Of a stretch of 64,000 nt of DNA, positions 1 through 9,030 are shown piece after piece. The notes below the pieces were generated by a model, which saw only the letters and a program-made list of their open reading frames with translations, made no database searches and had not been told where the DNA came from. Location: positions 186,001 through 250,000 of the forward strand of contig CAVSSK010000006.1 of assembly GCA_963730395.1 (NCBI GenBank). The letters are read 5' to 3'. The translations under genes and the position numbers were made by a program. The first letter of the stretch is position 1. Every line of letters begins with the position of its first letter. This stretch comes from Bog-473 sp963730395. Its GTDB lineage: Bacteria; Actinomycetota; Acidimicrobiia; Acidimicrobiales; RAAP-2.

Positions 1-1305
1 AGGTACGTCGCCGAGGACGGCGCCGTGGGGCCGCCAGCCTCGGTGAAAGAACAGCAGGACGATCAGGACGATCGCCACCACGATCCCCTGGAGCACCCCG
101 AGGAAGATCACGCCGGCCGTGGCCACCAGGCTGACGACCAAAGATGACGTGCGGACCGCCGCGAAACGCCGCAGGGCGCCCAGGTCCATCAGTGACAGGG
201 CGGCGGTGATGACGACAGCGGCCAGCGCGGTCTGAGGAAGGTCGGCCAGGAGCCCGTTCAGGAAGAGAAGCAGGACGGCGACGAGGCCGGCCCCTACCAG
301 TCCCGTCATCTGGCTCTTCGCCCCGGACTGGTCGGCCACGGCCGTGCGGGAGCCGCTGACGGAGACGGCGAAGCCTTGGAAGAACCCGGCCGCGATGTTC
401 GCGGTTCCCATGCCGACCATCTCCTGGTCCGGGTTGACCTCGTCCCCCCGCTTGGCGGCGAAGCTCGTCGCCGTGGCGATCGTGTCGGTCAGCGACACCA
501 TCGTGATGCCCACGGCCCCGAGCAGGAGGGGGCCGACGTCGGACAATTTGGTCCACGGCAACGCCGGAACGGGAAAGCCCTGGGGAAGTGTGCCGACCGT
601 CTTCACGCCATGAGCGGCGAGGTCGAGCAGTGCTGACACAACCGTGACGCCGACGACCGCCACCAGGACGGCCGGCACGCGAGTGGTGATCCGCGGGAGC
701 ACGAGCAGCACGGCCAAGACGCAGAGGCCGGTCAGCAGCGTCGCTTTGTTGGTCTGGTCCAGGCCGTCGAAGAAGGCGCGCACCTCGTCGATGAAGTTGT
801 CGGCACTGGTGGAGAAGCCGAAGAGCTTGGGCAGCTGGCCGACGATGATGGTCACCGCCAAGCCGTTGAGGTAGCCGACCCGGACTTCACTCGAGAGGAG
901 GTCGGCCACGAATCCGAGTTTCGCCACCCCGAGCCCGATCTCGATGAGTGCGACCAGTATCGCCAGCATGCCGGCGAGTTCAATCGCGCTCTTGGGGTCA
1001 CCCGTGACGATCAGCGGTGTGATGGCGACCAGGATCAGCGGCGAAACCGACGAGTCCGGCCCCAGCACGAGCACCTTCGACGGTCCGAACACCGCGTAGG
1101 CCACGAGACAGGCGATCGTCGTATAGAGACCGGTCACCGCCGGAAGCCCCGCCAGCTCCGCATAGGCCATGCCCTGGGGAACCAGGATGGCGGCCAGGAC
1201 CACTCCCGCCACCAGATCCGGACGGAGCCACCCTCGGTCGTAGTTCCGTAGGGTCATCAATCCCGGGGCCCAACGCTCCACCGCGCCCTTCAAGCCGCCA
1301 CTCAC
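1..1305 (-). CDS. SulP family inorganic anion permease, 3' end cut by window edge
   Basis: SulP/SLC26 permease in the cytoplasmic membrane, expected to import sulfate or a similar anion. The first 435 codons are visible and the frame runs off the left edge with no stop. Near the N-terminus is 'LVPQGMAYAELAGLP', the usual SulP opening. Further on comes 'SRTAVADQSGAK', then a last hydrophobic stretch 'LGVLQGIVVAIV' followed by a basic linker. A C-terminal STAS domain is expected beyond the edge but is not seen. The GTG start at 1305 is chosen because the frame closes upstream at a TAA (1351-1353) and no ATG or other GTG lies between. There is no strong ribosome site. The substrate cannot be told from the sequence. 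Confidence 0.9.
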   Translation of the reverse strand, partial: MSGGLKGAVERWAPGLMTLRNYDRGWLRPDLVAGVVLAAILVPQGMAYAELAGLPAVTGLYTTIACLVAYAVFGPSKVLVLGPDSSVSPLILVAITPLIVTGDPKSAIELAGMLAILVALIEIGLGVAKLGFVADLLSSEVRVGYLNGLAVTIIVGQLPKLFGFSTSADNFIDEVRAFFDGLDQTNKATLLTGLCVLAVLLVLPRITTRVPAVLVAVVGVTVVSALLDLAAHGVKTVGTLPQGFPVPALPWTKLSDVGPLLLGAVGITMVSLTDTIATATSFAAKRGDEVNPDQEMVGMGTANIAAGFFQGFAVSVSGSRTAVADQSGAKSQMTGLVGAGLVAVLLLFLNGLLADLPQTALAAVVITAALSLMDLGALRRFAAVRTSSLVVSLVATAGVIFLGVLQGIVVAIVLIVLLFFHRGWRPHGAVLGDVP

Positions 1306-1518
1306 TTGTCCGACGTTGTCTTCGAGTGCCTTGGGAACCGTGGTGTTCGCTTACCCACGGACGTCGTCGGACAGCTCATGCCGGCGCCGAGGGCACACGT
1401 CCCCGACTACGAAGCGCGGGTACGGCGTGCCATGCGGCGGATCCTTGAATCTCACTCGCCATCTGCTCTCGCCCGCCGTTCGACACCTCACCAACCCCCT
1501 CCTTCGGTGTGCGGGTGC

Positions 1519-1905
1519 CTACGACGTCACTTGGCGCCCGCCATAGGCGGCCAGTCCGTAGATGACGAGGACGCCGACGAGGATGTAGGTGAGGGACCAT
1601 ACCGGGTAGAAGGGCATCCACCAGATGGCACTGATGGCCATGACTGCCCCGGCGAAGATTCCGATCCATCGGCTGAACTGTGACCGGGCCATGACCCCGA
1701 AGGCGCAGAGGATGAGCACGATGGCCACGACGAGGTACACCCAGCCGTAGGTCTTGAGGCTGTGGCCGAAGATTGCATCTTCGAAGTTCTGTGGGAGCAC
1801 TCCGTGGTAGCGGAACGCCCAGATGGCGTCGAAGACCCGCATGATGCCCGCCACTCCGAGCACGACAGCCGCGAAGATGAGCCAGCCTTCACCCTTTTCG
1901 TCCAT
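1519..1905 (-). CDS. DUF7144-like four-helix membrane protein
   Basis: Small integral membrane protein of 128 residues with four hydrophobic segments ('FAAVVLGVAGIMRVFDAIW', 'VYLVVAIVLILCAFGVMA', 'WIGIFAGAVMAISAIWW', 'YILVGVLVIYGLAAY'). This matches the DUF7144 family common in actinobacteria, whose function is unknown. The ATG at 1905 is favoured over an upstream in-frame ATG at 1938 because a near-perfect Shine-Dalgarno (AAGGAGAT on the minus strand, around 1911-1919) precedes it. The gene stands alone: 213 bases separate its end from the SulP start, and upstream lie 279 bases without a gene, which hold only a small CCGGA/TCCGG inverted repeat at 1950-1963. Confidence 0.8.
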   Translation of the reverse strand: MDEKGEGWLIFAAVVLGVAGIMRVFDAIWAFRYHGVLPQNFEDAIFGHSLKTYGWVYLVVAIVLILCAFGVMARSQFSRWIGIFAGAVMAISAIWWMPFYPVWSLTYILVGVLVIYGLAAYGGRQVTS

Positions 1906-1949
1906 GGTCGTATCTCCTTCTAGGTGTACTGCCCCCATTCATGAGGCAC

Positions 1950-1963
1950 CCGGACCAATCCGG
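1950..1963. repeat. Short perfect inverted repeat upstream of the DUF7144 gene
   Basis: CCGGA at 1950-1954 and TCCGG at 1959-1963 flank a four-base spacer, about 45 bases upstream of the DUF7144 start. It could be an operator half-site pair, but arms this short arise by chance in GC-rich DNA. Confidence 0.25.
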
Positions 1964-2184
1964 CCAGGGTCTTTCGCCATTATGTGACGCTGCCGTGCTC
2001 CGCTTCGACCATGTCCGTCGGTCGACCCGCCCGGTCGCCGCGTCTGCCCGCGCACTGCAGGCCCGAGGATTTGACGGAGGGGGCGAAGAGCCTGGTCAAG
2101 ACGTTGGGCGAGCTCCGAAAGCGGGCGCGCGGCCGGGCTGCAGGAGATGACGACCTCGAGGCCAAGGCGCAGCGGTGCCGGGAC

Positions 2185-3460
2185 TCACCCGTCCGCCAGG
2201 AGCTCCCCGTTGCCGTTGACCGCGAGGTGGATGGGGGTCAGGCCCCGCGGGGCGGGCGGGCTGATCACGGCGCCCGTCGTGGGGTCGAATTCCGAGCCGT
2301 GGCACGGGCACACGATGAGCTTGGCGCCCTGGGAGTACCCGACCGTGCAGCCCGCGTGCGGGCAGACCGCGTCGTAGGCGACGAACTGGCCCTTGGTGAG
2401 TTGGAGCACGAGCCCGGGATCACCCGTCGCCGGGTCCGTGAAGGTGGCTGCGCCACCGACGGGCACCTGGCTGGCCAGGCCGATCCTCGTGCCGCCCGAT
2501 GCCGCGCCGGTGGTCGTGGTGGCGCCACTCGGTGCCGACGTCGTCGTGGTCGTGCCGGCGCTCCCTCCCGGCGCGGTGGGCGAGAGCGCGGACGTCCCGG
2601 CGCCATCGGGGCCCTTGGCGCCGCCGACGGCCCGCCCCAGCCCGGCCGCCGCACCGGCGGCGACGGCGCCCACCACTGCGGACGCCGCCACCGCGCTGCC
2701 GCCGAGGACGAGCGTCCGGCGATCGACGGCATCGGGTCCCCGCTGCACGATGCTGCCCCTCTCGTCGCTGAGGAACGGGCAGCCGTGGACGTCGCACGGC
2801 GCTGCCCCCCGAGCCGTGCAGGTGTCCTTTTCGTAGTGGCCGCACACCTGTTGGACCAGCTCGAAGCGCACCGGCACCATGGTCGGCGGCCCCGTCTTGT
2901 TCTCGGCCGCCACCCGGCCGGCGATCACCGCGTCGAGGGACAGCACCCCGCCCGAGCCTGCCAACAGCAGTGGGATCCAGGCGAAGAGGAAGACGATGTC
3001 GGCACCGGTGTAGTAGGGCGAGGAATGGAAGCTGACCGTCAGGAACAGCGTGAGCGAGAGCACGATCCCGCCCGCCGCCGCCACCCGGGTCCACAACCCG
3101 AGCAGGGCACCCAGACCCACGGCCAGCTCAGCCAGCAGCGATCAGGACGCCGATGGGCACGGCGAATTTGAGGAGGTGCCCCAGGATCTGGTGGAGGGGG
3201 CTGATCCGGATGGACGCGATCAGCTGGGCCTGGATGCTCGACGGGCTGTTGGCGTTGAAGAAGTTCGGGTTGGCCAGCTTTTGCAGCCCGGCGAAGCAGA
3301 AGGTGAAGCCGAGGAACGCCCGCAGGGGCAGCAACGCCCATCCGGACAGGGCGAACGGACGCGGTGGGGGCCGGTCGAACCGCGTGCGGCGCCGGCGTCG
3401 GCCAGCCGTCGATTGCTGGCGCTTCCCGGCCGGTGCCACGGGGCGCGTCCGCTGTGCCAT
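2185..3460 (-). CDS. DoxX-Rieske [2Fe-2S] fusion protein, interrupted by a frameshift
   Basis: Membrane redox protein with two parts. The N-terminal part resembles the DoxX/TQO small subunit: a helix around 'LGFTFCFAGLQKLANP', then three more hydrophobic stretches. The C-terminal part is a Rieske ferredoxin domain with both cluster motifs, CPHAGC and CPCHGSEF, and the usual glycine/proline-rich end. Between them lie a cysteine-bearing segment (HGCPFL), a twin-arginine-like hydrophobic stretch after 'DRRTLVLGG', and a threonine-rich linker. The upstream frame stops at 3128-3130 just as the second DoxX helix begins, and the rest follows in another frame. Removing one base near 3130-3140 gives a 424-residue protein. 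Start ATG 3460 follows a GAGGTGGG purine run. A candidate -10, TATGAT, lies at 3500-3505. Likely an electron-transfer subunit; the partner is unknown. Confidence 0.8.
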
Positions 3461-3499
3461 CCCACCTCTTCCCGATTCGAACGTGACCCCGAGCCCCGA

Positions 3500-3505
3500 A
3501 TCATA
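3500..3505 (-). promoter_or_regulatory. Candidate -10 box for the DoxX-Rieske gene
   Basis: On the minus strand this reads TATGAT, about 40 bases before the ATG at 3460. No clear -35 hexamer is at the right distance. Inferred by eye only. Confidence 0.35.
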
Positions 3506-3540
3506 GGAATAGCACAGGTCGGAATGGCGAATCGGTCGGC

Positions 3541-5664
3541 TCAGCCCGTCTGGGGGTGGGTCGGGCTCGAGCCGTCGGCGGCCAGGAGGTCGAAGCCGTC
3601 CGGGATGCTCAGCAGCCCCGGTGCGGTGCCGGCGACGTCGGTGATGCCGTACTGCCACACGATGGTGTCGTAGCGGGGGTCGATGGCGACGACGCGATTG
3701 CGGTAGTCGTCGTTCACCATGATGAGCCCGTTGGGGAGCTGCTCGGCCAGCGACGGTTTCTTCAGTGCGGCGTCCCCGGACAGCGCGTCATAGCGCCAGA
3801 CGATGGCGCCCGACCGCCGGATGGTCAGGATCCGCCCCTCTGCCGGCGGGTCGTAGTCGGCCAGCAGGTAGAGATCCGGGCCGATCTGCTGGGGGTCGGA
3901 CGGGTAGTTGACCGTCGGCAGGTGGAGCGTCCAGACCAGTTTGCCCGCGGGGGTGTACTCGGTGAGCCACGAGCCGTTGATCTCCGACACCAGCACGTCA
4001 CCGTTGGCGAGCGGCGTGTCGCCGTTGGGGTAGCCGACGCCGGTCGGCGGGTTGTGCACCGCCACGCCGTTGGTGCCGATCTGTCCCAATATCGCGCCGG
4101 CGGGGGAGAGGAACAGGATGCGGTCGTTCATGGCGTCGGCCACGGTGATGTCACCGTTCTTCAACACGTAGGCGTCGTCGGGCTGGTTGAGGTAGCCGGG
4201 GCTGCTGCCGGGCTGCATGGGGTGCCCGTACTGCCAGAGGATCTTGCCCGACGGGTAGCCGATCTCGACGATGGTGTGGTTGTCCTCCTGGTTCGAGATG
4301 ATCCCCGTCCCCTTGTGGAAGAAGAAGGCGTCGTCGGGGAAGTAGAACCCACCGGGCGGGGGCGGCATGGTGGCCGACGGGTACTGCCACTGCAGGTCCC
4401 GTGCCGGGTCGATCACCAGGAGCCGGTCGTTGCCCCGGTCGGCGATCAGCAGGTGCCCCTGGAAGGGCGCTCCGGCGCCGGTCCCACCGACCGGGCCGCC
4501 GTAGGTGCTGGGCCGCAGGGAGATCACACTGTCCAACGTGCCGCTGGCGACACCGGCCTGGTCGTTCCCCGACTGCTGGGCCACCTCGCCTCCGACGATG
4601 TAGCCCACGGCAGACGTCCCGGTCCCGACGGTGGCGTAGCCCCCGAACGCGACGGCCTGGGGGAGAAGGCCGGCGTCCGCGACCCGGTGGGTGTGCTCGT
4701 CGAACTCGTAGATCTGCGTGAGCGTCTCCCCGTCACCCGTCTGGCCGCCGGCCAGGTAGATGTGGCCGTCGAGGACGAAGGCGGCGGCGCCGTAGAGCGC
4801 CTGGGGCAAGGTGCCGACGACGCTGACCGTGTGGGTGGCGGGGTCGATCTCCTGGATGACCGCGGTCGCCGTGACCGTGCTGCCTGCGCCGCTCCCCGTC
4901 TCGCCGCCGAATGAGAAGACGTCGGCTCCGAGCGCAACGACCGCCGGGTAGCGCACGGGCACCTTGAGCGTGGCCGCGCTGGTGAAGTGGCTCCCGTCGG
5001 CTGTCGCCAGCACCGACGGCGCGTAGTTCGTGCCGTCGTAGCCGCCGACGAGGTAGACGGTGCGCCCCACCGTCGCCGCGGCGAGGTCGGAGCGGGGCTG
5101 CGGCAGCTGCGCGGTGACGCTGCCGGTGCCGGCGTCCGCGCCCAGGGACTGCACGGTTGCGAAGGTGGTGGGCGAGCCCCCACCGAACACGAACGACGTC
5201 GTGCCGATCTGTGCGCCGGCGGCGTCGTGGACGATGGCGGGCAGGGAGCCCCCGGCCGTGACCGTGCCGCTCGTCGTGTCGAGCCAGGACGTGGTGCCGA
5301 GCGACGTGCCGGCAGGCGAGAGGCCGCCGAGGATCCGCAGCTTCCCGCCGACGGCGGTGAGCGCCTCGCGCGAGACCGCCGCCCCGAGCTGCCATGGCTC
5401 TATCCCCGCCTCGAGCGAAGGCGTGCCCGACGCGGCGGTGCCGACGTGGTTGGTGGCCGAGGCGACGGAGGTCGTCGTCCTCGCCGAGGCCGAGCCGGTG
5501 GTCGTCGTCGCGTGCCGGGCCGGCGGCGAGGAGCCCCCCGACGACAGGACGACCACCAGAGCCGCCACCAGGAGGACGCCGAAGCCCAGCACGATGGCTC
5601 GGCGCTGTCGGATCTGGGCCTGCCGCTGCCGGCTGCCGGTGCGGCGAGACGGGGAGGTGCTCAC
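3541..5664 (-). CDS. Membrane-anchored double beta-propeller protein (Kelch-like plus PQQ/NHL-like)
   Basis: A protein of about 707 residues. A basic N-terminus is followed by one membrane segment ('VLGFGVLLVAALVVVL') and a threonine/alanine-rich linker, so the bulk should face outward. Residues from roughly 90 to 370 carry Kelch-like blades ('VYLVGGYDG', 'IYLAGGQTGDG'). The second half has repeats of the PQQ/NHL type ('LLIADRGNDRLLVIDP', 'ITVADAMNDRILFLSP', 'ILWQYGHP'). No enzyme active site is recognised. The GTG at 5664 is preferred because GGAG sits seven bases upstream; an earlier GTG at 5739 is open in the same frame. The gene is downstream of the hydrolase-cyclase gene and 80 bases upstream of the DoxX-Rieske gene, so the three may be co-transcribed. 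Function unknown; extracellular binding or an electron-transfer accessory role is conjecture. Confidence 0.75.
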   Translation of the reverse strand: MSTSPSRRTGSRQRQAQIRQRRAIVLGFGVLLVAALVVVLSSGGSSPPARHATTTTGSASARTTTSVASATNHVGTAASGTPSLEAGIEPWQLGAAVSREALTAVGGKLRILGGLSPAGTSLGTTSWLDTTSGTVTAGGSLPAIVHDAAGAQIGTTSFVFGGGSPTTFATVQSLGADAGTGSVTAQLPQPRSDLAAATVGRTVYLVGGYDGTNYAPSVLATADGSHFTSAATLKVPVRYPAVVALGADVFSFGGETGSGAGSTVTATAVIQEIDPATHTVSVVGTLPQALYGAAAFVLDGHIYLAGGQTGDGETLTQIYEFDEHTHRVADAGLLPQAVAFGGYATVGTGTSAVGYIVGGEVAQQSGNDQAGVASGTLDSVISLRPSTYGGPVGGTGAGAPFQGHLLIADRGNDRLLVIDPARDLQWQYPSATMPPPPGGFYFPDDAFFFHKGTGIISNQEDNHTIVEIGYPSGKILWQYGHPMQPGSSPGYLNQPDDAYVLKNGDITVADAMNDRILFLSPAGAILGQIGTNGVAVHNPPTGVGYPNGDTPLANGDVLVSEINGSWLTEYTPAGKLVWTLHLPTVNYPSDPQQIGPDLYLLADYDPPAEGRILTIRRSGAIVWRYDALSGDAALKKPSLAEQLPNGLIMVNDDYRNRVVAIDPRYDTIVWQYGITDVAGTAPGLLSIPDGFDLLAADGSSPTHPQTG

Positions 5665-5847
5665 GGCCGCTCCGGTGTTCGCCGCCGGGCGGTCCGCACC
5701 ACGAGCCAGGCCCTGGCGGCGCCGCCCTGGTCCCGGCACCCCCCGGTCGGACTCGATGTGGACGGCCAGTGCACGGCACCGAGACCATAACGTCGATCAA
5801 GCGTCCGAAAGCGTCATTCACGCGCCAGAAGAGGCCCCCATGCCGCT

Positions 5848-7203
5848 CTAGGCCCGCTCCACCGCCAGCACCTGCCATTCGTCGGGCACGCCCTTGAGGT
5901 TGTGCCGGCCCCGGTCGTCGAAGACGATGCCCGAGCCCACGACCAGGTCGCGCACCGTGCCGGTCACGAGCACCTCGTCGGGGCCCGCCATGGCGCTCAC
6001 CCTCGACGCGATGTGCACGGCCAGGCCGCCGATGTCGTCGCCCCGCACCTCCACCTCGCCTGCGTGCAGGCCGGCCCGCAGCTCCAGATCCGCGCTCCGG
6101 GCCGCTTGCACCATCTCGGCCGCACATCGCACCGCCTGCGCCGGCGCGCCGAAGCGGGCCAGGATCCCGTCGCCCGTCATCTTGACGAGCACGCCGTCGT
6201 GCCGAGCCAGCAGGCGTCCCACGTTGACGTCGAACTCGTCGAGCACGGCGCGCCACTGGCGGTCCCCCGCGGCCGCCGCCCGCACGGTCGAGTCGACGAT
6301 GTCGGTGAACAGGACGGTGGCCAGCAGCCGCGTCGGCGCGTGCGGACCTCGGGCGCCGGTGACGAACTCCTCCAGCTCGTCGAGGATGGAGTCGAACTCA
6401 CCGGCCCAGGGCACCAGGTCGGAGCCGGGGAAGGTCACGTAGCGGGCACCTGCGATGTGCTCGGCAAGGTAGCGACCGTGCTCGCTGAGGTTGGCGTAGG
6501 TCTCCGTGCGGGCGATGACGAGGGTCGGGCAGGCGACGTCGGGCAGGCACCACCGGACGTCGGCCGAGAACGTGACGAGGTTGAAGGCCTGAGCCGTCGC
6601 GGGACTCGCCCCACGCCGTGCCGCTCGTCCCCACCACTCCTGGAACCCGACCCGATGGGCCAGGCTGGGGGCGAAGACGGCGATGTCCCGCGGGACGCCA
6701 CCCTCGGTCAGCGGCACGTCGATGTTGGCGGCGTCTCCCACCTCGTCCTGGGGCACGCCGACGTCGTAGTCGTCCGTCGCACCCACACGCGCCGTCCCGT
6801 TGACGATGACGAGCGACGTCACCCGCTCGGGATGGGTGGCGGCAACCCACAGGGCGGCCATGGCGCCGCCGCCCGATGCCAGAAGGACAGCCTGTCCGAC
6901 ACCAGCAGCGTCCATCACGGCGAGGGCGTCGCGGCCCCAGCCCTCGATCGACGGGTCCATCCCCGCCGGCAGCGGGTCGGACAGCCCGAGGCCGCCGCAG
7001 TCGAAGCGGATCAGCCGAGAGAACTCGGCCACCCGTTCGGTGTGGCGGAGCCAGTTCGGCTCGTCGGCCGTCTCGTCGATGGAGATCATGAGGCCGCTGC
7101 TGAATTCCACCACGTCCACCGCGCCGCCGGTCCCCGGCCCCCAGATCTGGTAGCCGACGTGAATGCCGTCACGGAGCGCGTAGTGGGTCAGGGGCGACGC
7201 CAT
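5848..7203 (-). CDS. Alpha/beta-hydrolase fused to a class III nucleotide cyclase domain
   Basis: Protein of 451 residues. Residues 1-270 look like an alpha/beta-hydrolase fold, with a possible nucleophile elbow in 'LLASGGGAM' and a later 'GSDLVPW' region. Residues from about 290 to the end form a class III adenylate/guanylate cyclase catalytic domain: 'LFTDIVDST' carries the first metal-binding aspartate, 'KMTGDGILARF' the second, and 'GLHAGEVE' and 'LKGVPDEWQV' are typical of the family. This architecture is widespread in actinobacteria. It presumably makes cAMP or cGMP, perhaps gated by the hydrolase-like module, but the ligand is unknown. The ATG at 7203 has no clear ribosome site; a CAAACT hexamer nine bases upstream could be a degenerate -10 for a leaderless transcript. 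Confidence 0.85.
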   Translation of the reverse strand: MASPLTHYALRDGIHVGYQIWGPGTGGAVDVVEFSSGLMISIDETADEPNWLRHTERVAEFSRLIRFDCGGLGLSDPLPAGMDPSIEGWGRDALAVMDAAGVGQAVLLASGGGAMAALWVAATHPERVTSLVIVNGTARVGATDDYDVGVPQDEVGDAANIDVPLTEGGVPRDIAVFAPSLAHRVGFQEWWGRAARRGASPATAQAFNLVTFSADVRWCLPDVACPTLVIARTETYANLSEHGRYLAEHIAGARYVTFPGSDLVPWAGEFDSILDELEEFVTGARGPHAPTRLLATVLFTDIVDSTVRAAAAGDRQWRAVLDEFDVNVGRLLARHDGVLVKMTGDGILARFGAPAQAVRCAAEMVQAARSADLELRAGLHAGEVEVRGDDIGGLAVHIASRVSAMAGPDEVLVTGTVRDLVVGSGIVFDDRGRHNLKGVPDEWQVLAVERA

Positions 7204-7252
7204 GCGGAGTGCAGTTTGCCGTGCAGGACGGCCCTCCGGTGCGGAGGTGCGC

Positions 7253-8977
7253 TCAGCGTGCGCCGCGCACCAGGCGGCCCGGCAGCTCGCCGGTCGCCTT
7301 TCCGTGCTCGAACGTCACGGTCCCGGCCTTGATGGTGGCCACGTACCCCTCGGCCTTCTGGAGCAGGCGGCGGCCGCCTGCCGGCAGGTCGGCCTCCACG
7401 TAGGGGGCACCCAGCGCCAGGCCCTCGTAGTCGATGAGGTTGACGTCGGCCAGTGCTCCGGGCTCGATGGTGCCCCGATCCGACATGCCGTAGAGGCGCG
7501 CCGTGTCGTGGGTCTGCTTCCGCACGACGTACTCGAGCGGCAGCGTCGCGCCCCGGCTTCGGTCCCGCGTCCAATGGGTCAGCATGAAGGTGGGCATCGA
7601 CGCGTCACAGATCGTCCCGGTGTGCGCGCCGCCGTCAGCCAGCCCGATAAGGCCCTGCGGGTGCAGCATCATGTCGCGCACGTGGTCGAGGTCACCCAGG
7701 GCGTAATTGAGGATCGGGATGTAGAGGAGGCCCTGGCCGCCGTCGCGGGCCATCTCGTCGTAGGCCACCTCCAGCGGCGTGATCCCCCGTGCCGCGGCGA
7801 GCCCCGCCAGCGAGCGCTCCGGTCGGGGCTCGTAGTCGGGTGGGTCGCCGAGCACGAAGGTGCGGTGGTACGCCTTCTCCATTGCCTCCGCCTCGGCGGG
7901 CGATGACGGCGTCCATTCCACGATGGCGCGCCGCACCGCGGGGTCGGCGAGTGCGTGTCCCAGTTCCTCGGTCGACATGCCGCGAGCGCGTAGCTCGCGG
8001 TAGGCCGGGAACTCGGCGAAGAGGCACAGCGTCGTGTGGTGGCCCGAGAGGATCCCGGTCGGTCGCCCGGCGATCTGGGGGAACAGCTGCGCCCCCTCGG
8101 CGCAGGCGTCGAGCGAGGCGGCCAGCTGCCGTCGCCACAGCTCTGGATCGTCGTCCTGTTGCAACAGGACATAGCTCACCGGGCGCCCCGTGGCGGCCGA
8201 GAGGCGGCGCATCCAGTCGACCTCCTTGACTGCGTCGTCGAGCAGCTCGCCCGCCGAGCCCAGCGGCGCCAGCTCGAAGACGCCGGTGCCCGCCTCGCCG
8301 AGCGCGGACCCGATGCCGAACAGCTCGTCCTCGGCCGCATTGGTGCCCGGCACCAGCTCGCCGTCGATGGCACGGTGTCCCAGCGTGCGTGATGTGGAGA
8401 ACCCCAGCGCCCCGGCCCGCAGCGCCTCGAGCACGATGGCCCGCATGGCCTCGATGTCCTCCGGGCCCGCGGGCTCGTTGCGGGCGCCCCGCTCGCCCAT
8501 GACGTAGGCCCGCACGGCTCCGTGGGGGACCTGGGTGCCGACGTCGACGGTCCAGCGCCGCCGCGCCAGCGCGTCGAGGTACTCGGGAAAGGTCTCCCAC
8601 TCCCACTCGATCCCCTCGGCCAGCGCCGTGCCGGGGATGTCCTCCACGCCCTCCATGAGGCCGATCAGCCAATCGTGGCGATCGGGAGCCGCCGGAGCGA
8701 AGCCGACGCCGCAGTTGCCCATCACGAGCGTGGTGACACCGTGCCAGGACGACGGGGCAAGCTCGGAGTCCCACGTCACCTGGCCGTCGTAGTGCGTGTG
8801 CACGTCGACCCAGCCTGGGGTCACCAGCAGGCCGTCGGCGTCGATGATCCGGGAGGCGCCGCCGGTGACCGGCCCCACCTCGGAGATGCGGCCGGCGTCC
8901 ACCGCGACGTCCGCCGTACGCGCCGACGCTCCGGTCCCGTCGACCAGGGTCCCGCCCTTGATGATCAGGTCGTGCAC
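7253..8977 (-). CDS. N-acyl-D-amino-acid deacylase-like amidohydrolase
   Basis: Amidohydrolase of 574 residues, metal-dependent, of the D-aminoacylase/amidohydrolase-3 group. The N-terminus 'LIIKGGTLVDGTGA' and 'VTPGWVDVHTHYDGQ' give the small beta domain and the HxH metal site. 'GADDL'-type landmarks are replaced by 'LADGGAHTG' near residue 450, and the C-terminal beta strand region 'GALADVNLIDYEGL' is typical. It may remove acyl groups from D-amino acids, but the family also includes dihydropyrimidinase-like and other hydrolases, so the substrate is open. The start is taken as GTG 8977 because the conserved fold begins there; the frame is open a further 33 codons upstream. The next gene downstream starts 49 bases after its stop. 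Confidence 0.85.
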   Translation of the reverse strand: MHDLIIKGGTLVDGTGASARTADVAVDAGRISEVGPVTGGASRIIDADGLLVTPGWVDVHTHYDGQVTWDSELAPSSWHGVTTLVMGNCGVGFAPAAPDRHDWLIGLMEGVEDIPGTALAEGIEWEWETFPEYLDALARRRWTVDVGTQVPHGAVRAYVMGERGARNEPAGPEDIEAMRAIVLEALRAGALGFSTSRTLGHRAIDGELVPGTNAAEDELFGIGSALGEAGTGVFELAPLGSAGELLDDAVKEVDWMRRLSAATGRPVSYVLLQQDDDPELWRRQLAASLDACAEGAQLFPQIAGRPTGILSGHHTTLCLFAEFPAYRELRARGMSTEELGHALADPAVRRAIVEWTPSSPAEAEAMEKAYHRTFVLGDPPDYEPRPERSLAGLAAARGITPLEVAYDEMARDGGQGLLYIPILNYALGDLDHVRDMMLHPQGLIGLADGGAHTGTICDASMPTFMLTHWTRDRSRGATLPLEYVVRKQTHDTARLYGMSDRGTIEPGALADVNLIDYEGLALGAPYVEADLPAGGRRLLQKAEGYVATIKAGTVTFEHGKATGELPGRLVRGAR

Positions 8978-9030
8978 GCCTGGAATCGTCTCACGCCGGC
9001 CGGCCGCGTGCCCGCCGGGCCGGCGTGGGG

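Noticed and set aside
1306..1518. Plus-strand open frames (up to 125 codons) across the SulP/DUF7144 gap.
   Set aside because: No conserved motif, no ribosome site, poor codon use; partly antisense to the DUF7144 gene.
1939..2184. Open frames on both strands in the gap before the DoxX-Rieske gene.
   Set aside because: Low-complexity, mutually overlapping and without start signals; nothing beyond a short inverted repeat was seen.
3470..3540. A 'gattcgaa' string that recalls a tRNA T-loop.
   Set aside because: No acceptor or anticodon stem can be paired around it.
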